From CADEDH01 sp039201605 (GTDB taxonomy: Bacteria; Actinomycetota; Acidimicrobiia; Acidimicrobiales; SZUA-35), in NCBI GenBank assembly GCA_039201605.1, contig JBCCRO010000027.1, forward strand, positions 1 to 64,000: DNA of 64,000 nucleotides, read 5' to 3'. The notes beneath the pieces are model-generated. The model had not been told where the DNA came from. It saw nothing but the letters and a program-made list of their open reading frames with translations, and made no database searches. This document shows, piece after piece, positions 51,321-59,055 of this stretch. The position numbers were made by a program, and so were the translations under genes. Every line of letters begins with the position of its first letter. Positions within the stretch are counted from its first letter, which is position 1.

Positions 51321-52246
51321 CCGTCACCAGCACCCCACCCCACGCCGCCGCCGAACCCCTGGTCAACGGGGTCGGCGACACCTCGACCGAGCCGACGGCC
51401 TCCGCCATCGCCCCGTGGTCGATCACGGTGGAGAGCCTCGGTCGGGTCTACGGCCCGGGCGGGGCCGACGCCGTGCCCGGCACCGGGCCGGAATTCGGCA
51501 CCTCGGTCAGCCCCACCACCGGCGCGGTGGTCGGCTGCTGGGGCATCGACCTTGCCGTGGCCCCGGGCGAGGCGCTGGGCATCATCGGCGAGTCCGGCTC
51601 GGGCAAGTCGACCCTGATGCGCTGCATCGCCGGCGACCAGAAGACGAGCGCCGGCTCGGTCCATCTGGCGTCCTGCGACGACGGCGCCACCGACATCCTG
51701 CACCTCGACCCCTCCGCCCGCCGGCAGCTTCGCATCGACCAGCTGGCCGTCGTCTACCAGGATCCGGCCGAGGGCCTCGACCTCCATGTCACGGCCGGGG
51801 GCAACGTGGCCGACCGGCTGACCGCCGCCGGTTGGCGCCACTTCGGCCGGATCCGGGAGCGGGCGGCCGAGCTGCTGGCCCGCACCGAGGTGCCCCTCGA
51901 GCGCATGGACGACCCGGTCGCCACCTTCTCGGGCGGCATGCGCCAGCGGGTGCAGCTGGCCAAGGCCCTGGCCAACCGGCCGCCGGTCCTGCTGCTCGAC
52001 GAGCCGACCACCGGCCTCGACGCCTCGGTCGCCGCCGGTGTCCTCGACCTGATCCGGGACCTGCTGGACGAGACGGGGGTGGCCGCCATCGTGGTCTCCC
52101 ACGACTTCAACGTGATCGAAATGCTCACCCGACGGTGTGTGGTGATGCACCACGGCCGGGTGGTCGAGGAAGGGCTGACCGATCAGCTGCTCGAAGACCC
52201 GCAGCACCCCTATAGCCAGCGCCTGGTCGGCGCCGCCCGAGGGTGA
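51317..52246 (+). CDS. phnK: C-P lyase ABC-type ATPase PhnK
   Basis: This 309-residue ABC ATPase is not a transporter but binds the GHIJ core. Walker A is GESGSGKST near residue 92. The signature is TFSGGMRQRVQLAKAL near 204, and Walker B is LLLDEPTTGLD near 228. VVSHDFNVIEML follows. An insert rich in Gly/Pro/Thr at about 50-72 separates the first strands, and a 35-residue extension precedes the domain. The GTG at 51317 overlaps the phnJ stop (GTGA), with AGGAAGGAGA as SD. Confidence 0.93.
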   Translation: MTVTSTPPHAAAEPLVNGVGDTSTEPTASAIAPWSITVESLGRVYGPGGADAVPGTGPEFGTSVSPTTGAVVGCWGIDLAVAPGEALGIIGESGSGKSTLMRCIAGDQKTSAGSVHLASCDDGATDILHLDPSARRQLRIDQLAVVYQDPAEGLDLHVTAGGNVADRLTAAGWRHFGRIRERAAELLARTEVPLERMDDPVATFSGGMRQRVQLAKALANRPPVLLLDEPTTGLDASVAAGVLDLIRDLLDETGVAAIVVSHDFNVIEMLTRRCVVMHHGRVVEEGLTDQLLEDPQHPYSQRLVGAARG

Positions 52247-53019
52247 GCGCGATGTCGCTACCGACGAACCACACCGACGACCGCACGCTGCTGTCCATCC
52301 GGGGCCTGGTCAAGTCCTTCCGTCTCCACGCCGTCGGCGGCCGGGTCGTGCGCGGCCTGGTCGGGGTCGACCTCGACCTGTTCGAGGGCGACCATCTGGC
52401 CCTGGCCGGGCGGTCCGGGGCGGGCAAGTCCAGCCTGATCAAGTGCGTGCACCGCACCTACGTGGCCGACGAGGGCTCGATCACCTACCGGGCCGCCTCC
52501 GGCGAACGGATCGACCTGTTGGCGATGTCCGACAGCGACGTGGCCGACCTTCGGGCCCGGGAGATCGGGTATGTGTCCCAGTTCCTCCGGGCCGCTCCCC
52601 GCCGACCCGTCCTGGACGTGGTGGCCATGGAGGCCCGCCGGGTCGGCGTCGATCCCGACGCCGCCGACGACCTGGCGGCCGAGGTGCTGCGCCGGGTCAA
52701 CATCGGCTCCGAGCTGTTCAGCACCTTCCCCTCCCTACTTTCCGGCGGGGAGAAGCAGCGGGTGAACCTGGCGGCCGGCATCGTGGTCGCCCCCCGCCTG
52801 CTGCTACTCGACGAGCCGGTGTCGGCCCTCGACCCGGCCAACCGGGAGTCGGTGCTCGACGTGATCGCCGAGCTCACCTCCCGAGGATCGACGGTCCTGT
52901 CGATCTTCCACGACCTCGATGCGATGCGACGCCTGGCCGACCGCGTCGCCTCGATGGCCGACGGCGCCATCGTCGGCCTCGGCGCCCCCGACGAGATTCT
53001 GGAGCCCGCACCCGTATGA
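52243..53019 (+). CDS. phnL: C-P lyase ABC-type ATPase PhnL
   Basis: This 258-residue ABC ATPase is the partner of PhnK and PhnI. Walker A is GRSGAGKSS near residue 52, the signature LLSGGEKQRVNLAAGI near 167, and Walker B LLLLDEPVSALD near 188. It also has SIFHDLDAMRRLADR. The signature LSGGEKQ differs from the SGGMRQ of PhnK, as in E. coli. The GTG at 52243 overlaps phnK by 4 nt, and an ATG three codons later is an alternative start. The stop overlaps phnM by 4 nt. Confidence 0.92.
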   Translation: MSAMSLPTNHTDDRTLLSIRGLVKSFRLHAVGGRVVRGLVGVDLDLFEGDHLALAGRSGAGKSSLIKCVHRTYVADEGSITYRAASGERIDLLAMSDSDVADLRAREIGYVSQFLRAAPRRPVLDVVAMEARRVGVDPDAADDLAAEVLRRVNIGSELFSTFPSLLSGGEKQRVNLAAGIVVAPRLLLLDEPVSALDPANRESVLDVIAELTSRGSTVLSIFHDLDAMRRLADRVASMADGAIVGLGAPDEILEPAPV

Positions 53020-54278
53020 CCTCCGTTTCCACCTCCCCCGACACTTCCGACACCGACGACGGCCGCGACCGCGACGAGGCGGCCACCGTCAGCCTGTACC
53101 GCAACGTGCGGGCCGTCACCCCCGACGCCGTGCTCGACGACGCCCACGTGGTGGTCGAGGACGGGGTGATCACCTCGGTCGGCACCGGCGTCGCCCCAGC
53201 GGCCAACGGCCGGGCCCAGCGCACGATCGACGGGCGGGGCCTGCTGCTTCTGCCGGGCCTGATCGACACCCACTCCGACGGGTACGAGAAGGAGATCAGC
53301 CCTCGCCGCACGGCGCAGTTCGATCTCGGCTTCGCCATCGAGTCGTTCGAGGGCCGGCTGCGCAGCGCCGGCGTCGTCACCGTGTGCCACGGGGTCGGCT
53401 ACCAGGAGAAGGAGGGCACCGATCGATCGGTGGAGCGGGCCAAGGCGCTCTACGACGCCATCGAGACCCGCCGGGCCGAACCGGCGGTCGGCGTCGACCA
53501 CCGGATCCTGTACCGCACCGAGGCCCGTGACCTCGACGCCCTCGACCATCTGCTGGCCGATATCGACGAGGGTCGGACCGGGGGCGCCGAGCGGGTCCTC
53601 GTCTCGTTCGAGGACCACACCCCCGGCCAGGGCCAGTACCGCGACGTGACCCAGTTCGAAGCGGCCGTCGATCCGGCCTCGGTCCCCGAAGGGATGACGG
53701 TGAAGGAGCACGTCCAGGGCATCATCGACCGCAACGAGGCCCTGATCGCCGTGCGCGACGCCAACCGGTCGAAGCTGACGGCGCGGGCCGAGGTCGGTGA
53801 CATCATCCTTCTGGCCCACGACGTCGACACCGCCGAGGACGTGACGATGGCGCTGGAGATGGGGGCGTCGGTGGCCGAGTTCCCGGTCTCGTTCGATGCA
53901 GCCTCAGCCGCCCGCGACGCCGACATGACGATCGTGATGGGCGCCCCCAACGCCCTCCGGGGCCGCTCCCACTCGGCCAATGCTTCGGCCCGAGACCTGA
54001 TCGCCGAGGGCCTGTGCGACGTGTTGGCCTCCGACTACTTGCCCTCCACCATGCTCGGCGCCGTGTCGCAGCTGGCCACCGAGGGCGTCTGCGACCTGGC
54101 CGCCGCGGTCCGGCTGGTGACGTCGGGACCGGCGGCCATGCTCGGCCTCGATGACCGCGGCCGGATCGCCGAGGGTGCCCGGGCCGATGTCATCCTCGTC
54201 GACGACCGGGGGTCCTGGCCGTCGGTGGTGGGCGTGTACCGGGTCGACGACGACCCGGCTCGCCGCCTCACCGCCTGA
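53016..54278 (+). CDS. phnM: Alpha-D-ribose 1-methylphosphonate 5-triphosphate diphosphatase PhnM
   Basis: This 420-residue amidohydrolase-fold enzyme removes pyrophosphate from the phosphonate ribose triphosphate, producing the PhnJ substrate. Metal-binding features include LPGLIDTHSDGYEKE near residue 85, the carboxylated-Lys/His region SFEDHTPGQGQY near 205, and AHDVDTAEDV near 270. SDYLPSTML near 338 holds the last Asp. About 25 acidic residues precede the domain. It is the last gene of the phnF-M operon. An 8-bp tandem repeat begins in its last codons. Confidence 0.93.
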   Translation: MTSVSTSPDTSDTDDGRDRDEAATVSLYRNVRAVTPDAVLDDAHVVVEDGVITSVGTGVAPAANGRAQRTIDGRGLLLLPGLIDTHSDGYEKEISPRRTAQFDLGFAIESFEGRLRSAGVVTVCHGVGYQEKEGTDRSVERAKALYDAIETRRAEPAVGVDHRILYRTEARDLDALDHLLADIDEGRTGGAERVLVSFEDHTPGQGQYRDVTQFEAAVDPASVPEGMTVKEHVQGIIDRNEALIAVRDANRSKLTARAEVGDIILLAHDVDTAEDVTMALEMGASVAEFPVSFDAASAARDADMTIVMGAPNALRGRSHSANASARDLIAEGLCDVLASDYLPSTMLGAVSQLATEGVCDLAAAVRLVTSGPAAMLGLDDRGRIAEGARADVILVDDRGSWPSVVGVYRVDDDPARRLTA

Positions 54279-54313
54279 CCGCCTGGCCGTCTGGCCGTCT
54301 GGCCGTCTGGCCG
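54274..54313 (+). repeat. Five tandem 8-bp units at the end of phnM
   Basis: CCTGACCG, CCTGGCCG and three TCTGGCCG follow in register from the phnM stop codon. A 7-bp inverted repeat CCGAGCC/GGCTCGG comes directly after (about 54311-54326) and could end transcription of both converging operons. Confidence 0.7.
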
Positions 54314-54357
54314 AGCCTCGGCTCGGGTTCTCCGTCTGACCGACCCGGGGTCGGCCC

Positions 54358-54972
54358 TCAGCGGGCCGAGCCGGCGGCCGACAGCTCCTCGACCAGCAGG
54401 TCGCAGAAGAAGCTCATCGGCGGCGTCGGGGCGTTGGGCGTCTTGCCCAGGTCGTCCCAGCGGCGCAGGTCGGCCGCTTCGGCGTGGCCCGGCTGGGCCT
54501 CGAAGTCGGCCACCTCGCCCGGCGTCATCGGCCCGCCCTGGACCACCAGCGAGCGGACCGAGGCCGGCGAGAGGCCGTCGTGGTAGGTGGTGTCGGTGGC
54601 GACCAGGTACCGCTTGGCCGGTACGTGAAGCCGGATGGGCTCGGTGACGGCCTCGGAGAACCAGTTGGCCAGGAAGCGGGAGCCGACGTCCTCGTGATGG
54701 CGGTCGGTTTTGAGGAAGTCATGGTCGCGGTCATCCTCGCCGAGCAGGAGGTGCCCGATGTCGTGCAACAGTGCCGCCAGCACCGTCGGGCGTTCGGCCC
54801 CGGCGGCGAGGGCGAGGGCGGCGCACTGCAGGCCGTGCTCCACCTGGTTCACCGCCTCGTCATACCGGGTGGTGCCTCGACGCTCGTACAGCCCGACGAG
54901 GGCGTCGGCGATCTCTTCCGGCCCGTCGAGGGCACGCCAGACGGGTGTGGTCGGGGTGCGGTCGTCGGTCAT
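54358..54972 (-). CDS. PhnZ-like HD-domain oxygenase (phosphonate-associated HDIG protein)
   Basis: This 204-residue HD-domain protein of the phosphonate-associated HDIG family contains PhnZ and TmpB, which are mixed-valence di-iron oxygenases that split alpha-hydroxyphosphonates. Likely ligands are H46 (QVEHGLQCA), H70-D71 (LLHDIGH), H92/H93 (DRHHEDVG), H116 (RLHVPAKRY) and D173/D174 (RRWDD). E39 matches the substrate-site Glu. Tyr37 is one residue closer to it than the gating Tyr of PhnZ, as I recall that protein. It is the last gene of the phnDCE operon, 58 nt after phnE, with SD AAGGAG. No PhnY/TmpA-type hydroxylase is in the window. Confidence 0.85.
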   Translation of the reverse strand: MTDDRTPTTPVWRALDGPEEIADALVGLYERRGTTRYDEAVNQVEHGLQCAALALAAGAERPTVLAALLHDIGHLLLGEDDRDHDFLKTDRHHEDVGSRFLANWFSEAVTEPIRLHVPAKRYLVATDTTYHDGLSPASVRSLVVQGGPMTPGEVADFEAQPGHAEAADLRRWDDLGKTPNAPTPPMSFFCDLLVEELSAAGSAR

Positions 54973-55030
54973 GGCGATGCTCCTTGCTGTGCGGGTCGGG
55001 GCCCGGCTCCGGGTCCGACCACAGGGATGG

Positions 55031-56812
55031 CTAGATGATCTGGCGCCGGACCCAGCCGGCCAGCAGCTCGATGGCGTAGACGATGACGAAGATCGACAGG
55101 ATGATGCCGCCCATCGTCTGGAAGTCGAGTGTCTTCGAGGCGTTCTGCAGGAGGAAGCCGATACCGCCGGCCCCGACGATGCCCAGCACCGTCGAGCTGC
55201 GCAGGCTGATGTCGAGCAGATAGAGGGAGTTGCCGACCAGCGACGGCAGGGCCTGAGGCGTCACCGCCGTGCCCAGGTCCTGCAGGCGCCCGGCCCCGGA
55301 GGACACGACGCCGTCACGCGGCCCCTGGCGGACCTCTTCGATGTTGTCGGCGAAGAGTTTGGTGGCGAACCCGATCAGCCCGAAGGCGAGGGCCAACGTA
55401 CCGGCGGCCGGGCCGAGGCCGATGGCGACCACGAGCAGCACGGCGACCACGATGTCGGGGGCGGCCCGCACGAGCAGGGCGGTGAAGCGGGCGATGGCGT
55501 AGGACGCCCGACCCGGCGCGGTGTTGGACGCCGCCACGAACGACAGCGGTATCGCCACCAGGAGGGCGAGGAAGGTGGAGGCGAAACCGATCGCCACCGT
55601 CTCCAACAGGTCGCTACGAACCCTGGCCGTGAACCACGCCAGGTCCTTGGGGATCAGACGCCAGACGATCTCCGGAAGGTTGGTCAGCTCGACGAACATC
55701 TCCCGGAACGAGATGTCGGGGACCACGAACGACAGGACGAACAGCAGAACCCCGATGGCGGCGGCCACGTTGAGCCGGATCCGATCTTTCGTCCACGGTG
55801 GCCTCAGCGAGCGCTCACGCGTCGGTGCCATCGGTGCCGACCCGGTCGCAGCGCCGCCGGCCGACATCGAGGTCGAGGTCGGGAGCGATGCCGGACGGCG
55901 ACGGAGAAGCCCGGTGAGTAGGCCGGCGGAGCGGCGCGGGGTTGCGCCCTCGCTGCCGAGGATGGCCCGGCGGGTCAGCGAGGAGGCGATCTCCATGATC
56001 ACCACCAGAACCACGAACAGTAGGGCCACCCCGAGGAGGTCCGGGTAGCGGAGGTTGCCCTGGTAGCCCCGGAGGATCACGCCGATGCCGCCGGCTCCGA
56101 CGAAGCCGAGGATCGGAGCACCGCGGAAGTCGATCTCCAGCCGGTAGAGCGACACCGAGATGACGGTCGGGGTGATCTGGCTCCAGATGCCGGTGGCCAT
56201 GTCTTGGAACGGACCGGCCCCGGTAGCCAGCACGCCCTCGCGGGGGCCGGGGTCGATCTCCTCGATGGCATCGGCCAGGAGCTTGCCGATCATGCCGATC
56301 GAGTGGAGCCCGATGGCGATGATGCCGGGTAGCACGCCGATGCCGTAGACCCGGACGAAGACCAGGGCGAAGGCGATGGTGGGCACCGCCCGGGTGAAGA
56401 CGATGAGGGCTCGGGCCACGACCCGCACCACCCGGTAGGGCATCACGTTCTCGGCGGCGGCGAAGGCCAGTGGGATCGACAGCAGTACGCCGATGGCGGT
56501 GCCGGCGAAGGCCATGAAGAAGGTGTCGAGGAGGGCCTGGATGATGACCGAGCGGTCCTCGGAGGCGATCACGGGCCGCCACATGCGCTCGAGCAGGTTC
56601 TGCGTCTCGGGCCAGCCCTCGATGATGCCGCGCACGTCGATGTCGACCCGCCACAGGCCCCACACCGAAGCGGCGAGGAAGCCGACGGCCAGGGCGTACA
56701 TCGTCGCCCGCTTGGCCGTCCACGGCGGACTGACGCTGGACGGTGCGCCGCCGGGCGATGCCGGCCCGGGCCGTTCGGGAGCCGACCGGGGACTGTCGAT
56801 CGCGACCGTCAT
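55031..56812 (-). CDS. phnE: Phosphonate ABC transporter permease, two PhnE domains fused
   Basis: This 593-residue protein consists of two complete PhnE-type permease halves in one chain. The first is about residues 40-295, with the EAA-like loop EEIDPGPREGVLATGAGPFQ and the end FVGAGGIGVILRGYQGNL. The second is about 330-590, with EEVRQGPRDGVVSSGAGRLQ and IVGAGGIGFLLQNASKTL. A Ser/Pro/Arg-rich cytoplasmic linker separates them. Most PhnE proteins are single and dimerise; here the fused pair forms a full pore that may be asymmetric. The ATG overlaps the phnC stop (ATGA). Confidence 0.92.
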   Translation of the reverse strand: MTVAIDSPRSAPERPGPASPGGAPSSVSPPWTAKRATMYALAVGFLAASVWGLWRVDIDVRGIIEGWPETQNLLERMWRPVIASEDRSVIIQALLDTFFMAFAGTAIGVLLSIPLAFAAAENVMPYRVVRVVARALIVFTRAVPTIAFALVFVRVYGIGVLPGIIAIGLHSIGMIGKLLADAIEEIDPGPREGVLATGAGPFQDMATGIWSQITPTVISVSLYRLEIDFRGAPILGFVGAGGIGVILRGYQGNLRYPDLLGVALLFVVLVVIMEIASSLTRRAILGSEGATPRRSAGLLTGLLRRRPASLPTSTSMSAGGAATGSAPMAPTRERSLRPPWTKDRIRLNVAAAIGVLLFVLSFVVPDISFREMFVELTNLPEIVWRLIPKDLAWFTARVRSDLLETVAIGFASTFLALLVAIPLSFVAASNTAPGRASYAIARFTALLVRAAPDIVVAVLLVVAIGLGPAAGTLALAFGLIGFATKLFADNIEEVRQGPRDGVVSSGAGRLQDLGTAVTPQALPSLVGNSLYLLDISLRSSTVLGIVGAGGIGFLLQNASKTLDFQTMGGIILSIFVIVYAIELLAGWVRRQII

Positions 56813-57684
56813 CAGGCGACCACCGCCTGGTACTCGTCGGCCTTCTCGCCCGTCGGGTCGAGGCGTCGGTAGACCTCCATCACGCTGTCGTGGTCGAGGT
56901 CGGCGTCGACGGGCGAGTCGAGGACGATCCGGCCGTCCTGGAGGCCGATCAGGCGGTTGGCCCACCCCAGGGCCAGATCGACCTGGTGGAGCGAGCAGAG
57001 CACGGTGATGTTGTCTTCGATGCAGCATTGGACCAGGAGGTCCATGACCTGGCCGGAGATCTCGGGGTCGAGCGAGGCGACCGGCTCGTCGGCCAGCACG
57101 ATGCGGGGGTTCTGCATCAGGGTGCGGGCGATGGCCACCCGCTGCTGCTGGCCGCCCGACAGGGTGTCGGTGCGCTGCCAGGCTCGGTCGCCGAGGCCGA
57201 CCCGGTCCAGCTTGCGCAGCGCCTCCTCCCGCAGTGACCTCGGGTACATCAACGCCCCCAGGCGCGGCCCGCGGACCCGGCCCAGCGCCCCCGAGAGCAC
57301 GTTCTCCATGCAGCTGAGGCGGCCAACGATGTTGAACTGCTGGAAGACGAAGCCGACGTCGCGGCGCAGGGTCCGCAGCTGACGCCCCTTGGCCGCCGGC
57401 ACGTCGACCCCGAGCACCTCGACCGAGCCCTCGGTGGGCGTGTGGAGGCCGTTGAGGTGACGCAGGAGTGTCGACTTGCCCGAGCCGGAAAGGCCGATGA
57501 TCACCAGCATCTGGCCCTCGGGCACGTCGAAGGAGACGCCGTCGAGGGCCCGTACCCGGCCGTCGTCGAAGGTCTTCACCAGGTCGCGTACGACGACGGC
57601 GTTGGTGACGGATCCGTTCCTCGACGGCGTGGCGCCGAGCACGGGGTTGTCGGTGAGATCGATGGCGGGCGTGTCAGTGGTCAT
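56812..57684 (-). CDS. phnC: Phosphonate ABC transporter ATP-binding protein PhnC
   Basis: This 290-residue ATPase energises phosphonate uptake. Walker A is IGLSGSGKST near residue 66, the signature TLSGGQQQRVAIAR near 166, and Walker B RIVLADEPVASLDPE near 186. It also has CSLHQVDLALGWANR with the switch His. The domain order and the Q-loop VGFVFQQFNIVGRLS are typical of PhnC. I chose MTTDTPAI at 57684 because GTG/ATG candidates upstream lie in the leader between the strong hairpin and the gene. It is translationally coupled to phnE. Confidence 0.93.
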   Translation of the reverse strand: MTTDTPAIDLTDNPVLGATPSRNGSVTNAVVVRDLVKTFDDGRVRALDGVSFDVPEGQMLVIIGLSGSGKSTLLRHLNGLHTPTEGSVEVLGVDVPAAKGRQLRTLRRDVGFVFQQFNIVGRLSCMENVLSGALGRVRGPRLGALMYPRSLREEALRKLDRVGLGDRAWQRTDTLSGGQQQRVAIARTLMQNPRIVLADEPVASLDPEISGQVMDLLVQCCIEDNITVLCSLHQVDLALGWANRLIGLQDGRIVLDSPVDADLDHDSVMEVYRRLDPTGEKADEYQAVVA

Positions 57685-57751
57685 GGGTGTGATCCGATCG
57701 TCGGTGCTCGAAGGAGTGGTGGTGGATGGGGGGAGACGGTGTTGTGGGTAC

Positions 57752-57787
57752 GACACGAGCCCGAGGGGTGAACCTCGGGCTCGTGTC
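57752..57787 (-). terminator. 15-bp perfect hairpin between phnD and phnC
   Basis: GACACGAGCCCGAGG and its exact complement CCTCGGGCTCGTGTC pair around loop GGTGAA. It lies after the phnD stop and before phnC on the same transcript. No U-run follows, so partial termination or 3'-end protection of phnD mRNA is more likely than full termination. Confidence 0.7.
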
Positions 57788-57815
57788 TCACCTCAGTGGT
57801 GGTGTTCGGTGGCGA

Positions 57816-58928
57816 TCAGCCGCAGCGGCTGGCCTGCGTGATCTCACACACTTGGCGGATGCCGTCGTAGAAGGAGTCGTCCTTGGAGACGAAGCCCCAG
57901 GTGTCCTCCTCATCGGCGAACGAGCAGTCGTTGTCCTCGGCGGTACCGGTGCAGTACCCGTTCTCGATGGCCCAGTCGACGTTGACCTTGGTCGTCATGA
58001 CGTCCTGGAAGGCGGTGACGAAGTCGGCCGGGAGACTGTTGGAGATCGCCATCGGAGCGCCGGCGATGATCTGCGACTTCCAGATGATCTCCAGGTTGGC
58101 TTCGGCCTCGTTCACGCTTTCCTCGCCCTCGGCGGTGTCGATGACACCGGCGACATCGCCGGACTCGATCAGCTGCGAGGTGACCATCGAGTCGTAGGCG
58201 AAGCCGGCGTCGCAGTCACCGTTGGCGACCGAGATGGCCGAGGCGTCGTGGCCGCCGGCGAAGGTCGGGTTGATGTCGGTCGAGGTCTCGGACGGGTCGA
58301 GGCCCACGGCGAGGAGACCCTCGGAGGGGAACAGGAAGCCCGAGGTCGAGCCCGGGTCGACGAAGCAGATGTTCTTGCCTGCGAAGTCCTCGATGGAGGC
58401 GATGCCGGAGCCGGGCTGGGTGATGGCGTAGGAGCGATAGCCGGGCTCGATGTCCGGGCCGTCGGTCTGGACACCGGCGACGGAAACGTCGGCGCCGTTG
58501 TTGGTGGCGATCACGTAGGAGAAGCCCCCGAATTGGGCGGCGTCGACCCGACCGGCGATGATGCCCTCGATCACGCCGGCGTAGTCCGACGCCTGGAAGA
58601 ACTCGATCTCGATGCCGAGCTCGTCCTCGAGGATGGCCCGGGTGGTGGCGAAGTCGGCTTCGAGGCTGCTGGCGGCCTCGGCCGGCACGGCCCCGAACAC
58701 GATCGAGGTCGGCCAGTCGGCGCCTGCCTCGGCCCCGGCGTCCGCCTCGGGCGCCGCCGCTTCCTCGGTGTCCTCCGTCGTCTCCTCCGCGGTCTCGGAG
58801 GCGCTGGCGTCCTCCGAAGGCGAGGTGTCCTCGTCGTCGGAGCTACCGCAGGCGGCGGCGATCAGACTGAGGCTGAGGAGCAGGGCGAGGAGGCCCGGCA
58901 GTCGCAGGTTGGTGTGGCTGGTCAACAT
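57816..58928 (-). CDS. phnD: Phosphonate-binding lipoprotein PhnD
   Basis: This 370-residue protein has a lipoprotein signal (LPGLLALLLSLSLIAAAC, cysteine near residue 27). An Asp/Glu/Thr/Ala-rich linker of about 40 residues follows, then a PhnD-type binding fold: SIVFGAVPAEAA, FQASDYAGVIEGIIAGRVDA, and FVDPGSTSGFLFPSEGL, which has the Ser/Thr cluster that holds the phosphonate. It ends with two cysteines near a likely disulfide. It captures phosphonates outside the cell. AAGGGA precedes the ATG at 58928. TTGTCAAACAA at 58940-58950 resembles the phnF operator half-sites. Confidence 0.92.
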   Translation of the reverse strand: MLTSHTNLRLPGLLALLLSLSLIAAACGSSDDEDTSPSEDASASETAEETTEDTEEAAAPEADAGAEAGADWPTSIVFGAVPAEAASSLEADFATTRAILEDELGIEIEFFQASDYAGVIEGIIAGRVDAAQFGGFSYVIATNNGADVSVAGVQTDGPDIEPGYRSYAITQPGSGIASIEDFAGKNICFVDPGSTSGFLFPSEGLLAVGLDPSETSTDINPTFAGGHDASAISVANGDCDAGFAYDSMVTSQLIESGDVAGVIDTAEGEESVNEAEANLEIIWKSQIIAGAPMAISNSLPADFVTAFQDVMTTKVNVDWAIENGYCTGTAEDNDCSFADEEDTWGFVSKDDSFYDGIRQVCEITQASRCG

Positions 58929-58939
58929 CTGGCGGTCCC

Positions 58940-58950
58940 TTGTCAAACAA
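58940..58950. promoter_or_regulatory. Possible PhnF-like site upstream of phnD
   Basis: TTGTCAAACAA is an inverted repeat TTGT-N3-ACAA, 11 nt upstream of the phnD start. It shares the half-sites of the phnF operator core (TTGTCTTGACAA) but is one base shorter. Confidence 0.4.
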
Positions 58951-59055
58951 TCGGCCCGACGCCCGCGCGTCAGGAAATCTGGGTGATTGCCGAGGACGCT
59001 AGGCAACGGTGGGCAACGGCAAATGACGTGGACATGGCGCGATGACGATCAGTCG

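Noticed and set aside
57752..57787. The phnD-phnC hairpin as a full Rho-independent terminator
   Set aside because: There is no U-run, and phnC has no convincing separate promoter, so complete termination would silence phnC and phnE. I kept it as a partial or stabilising element.
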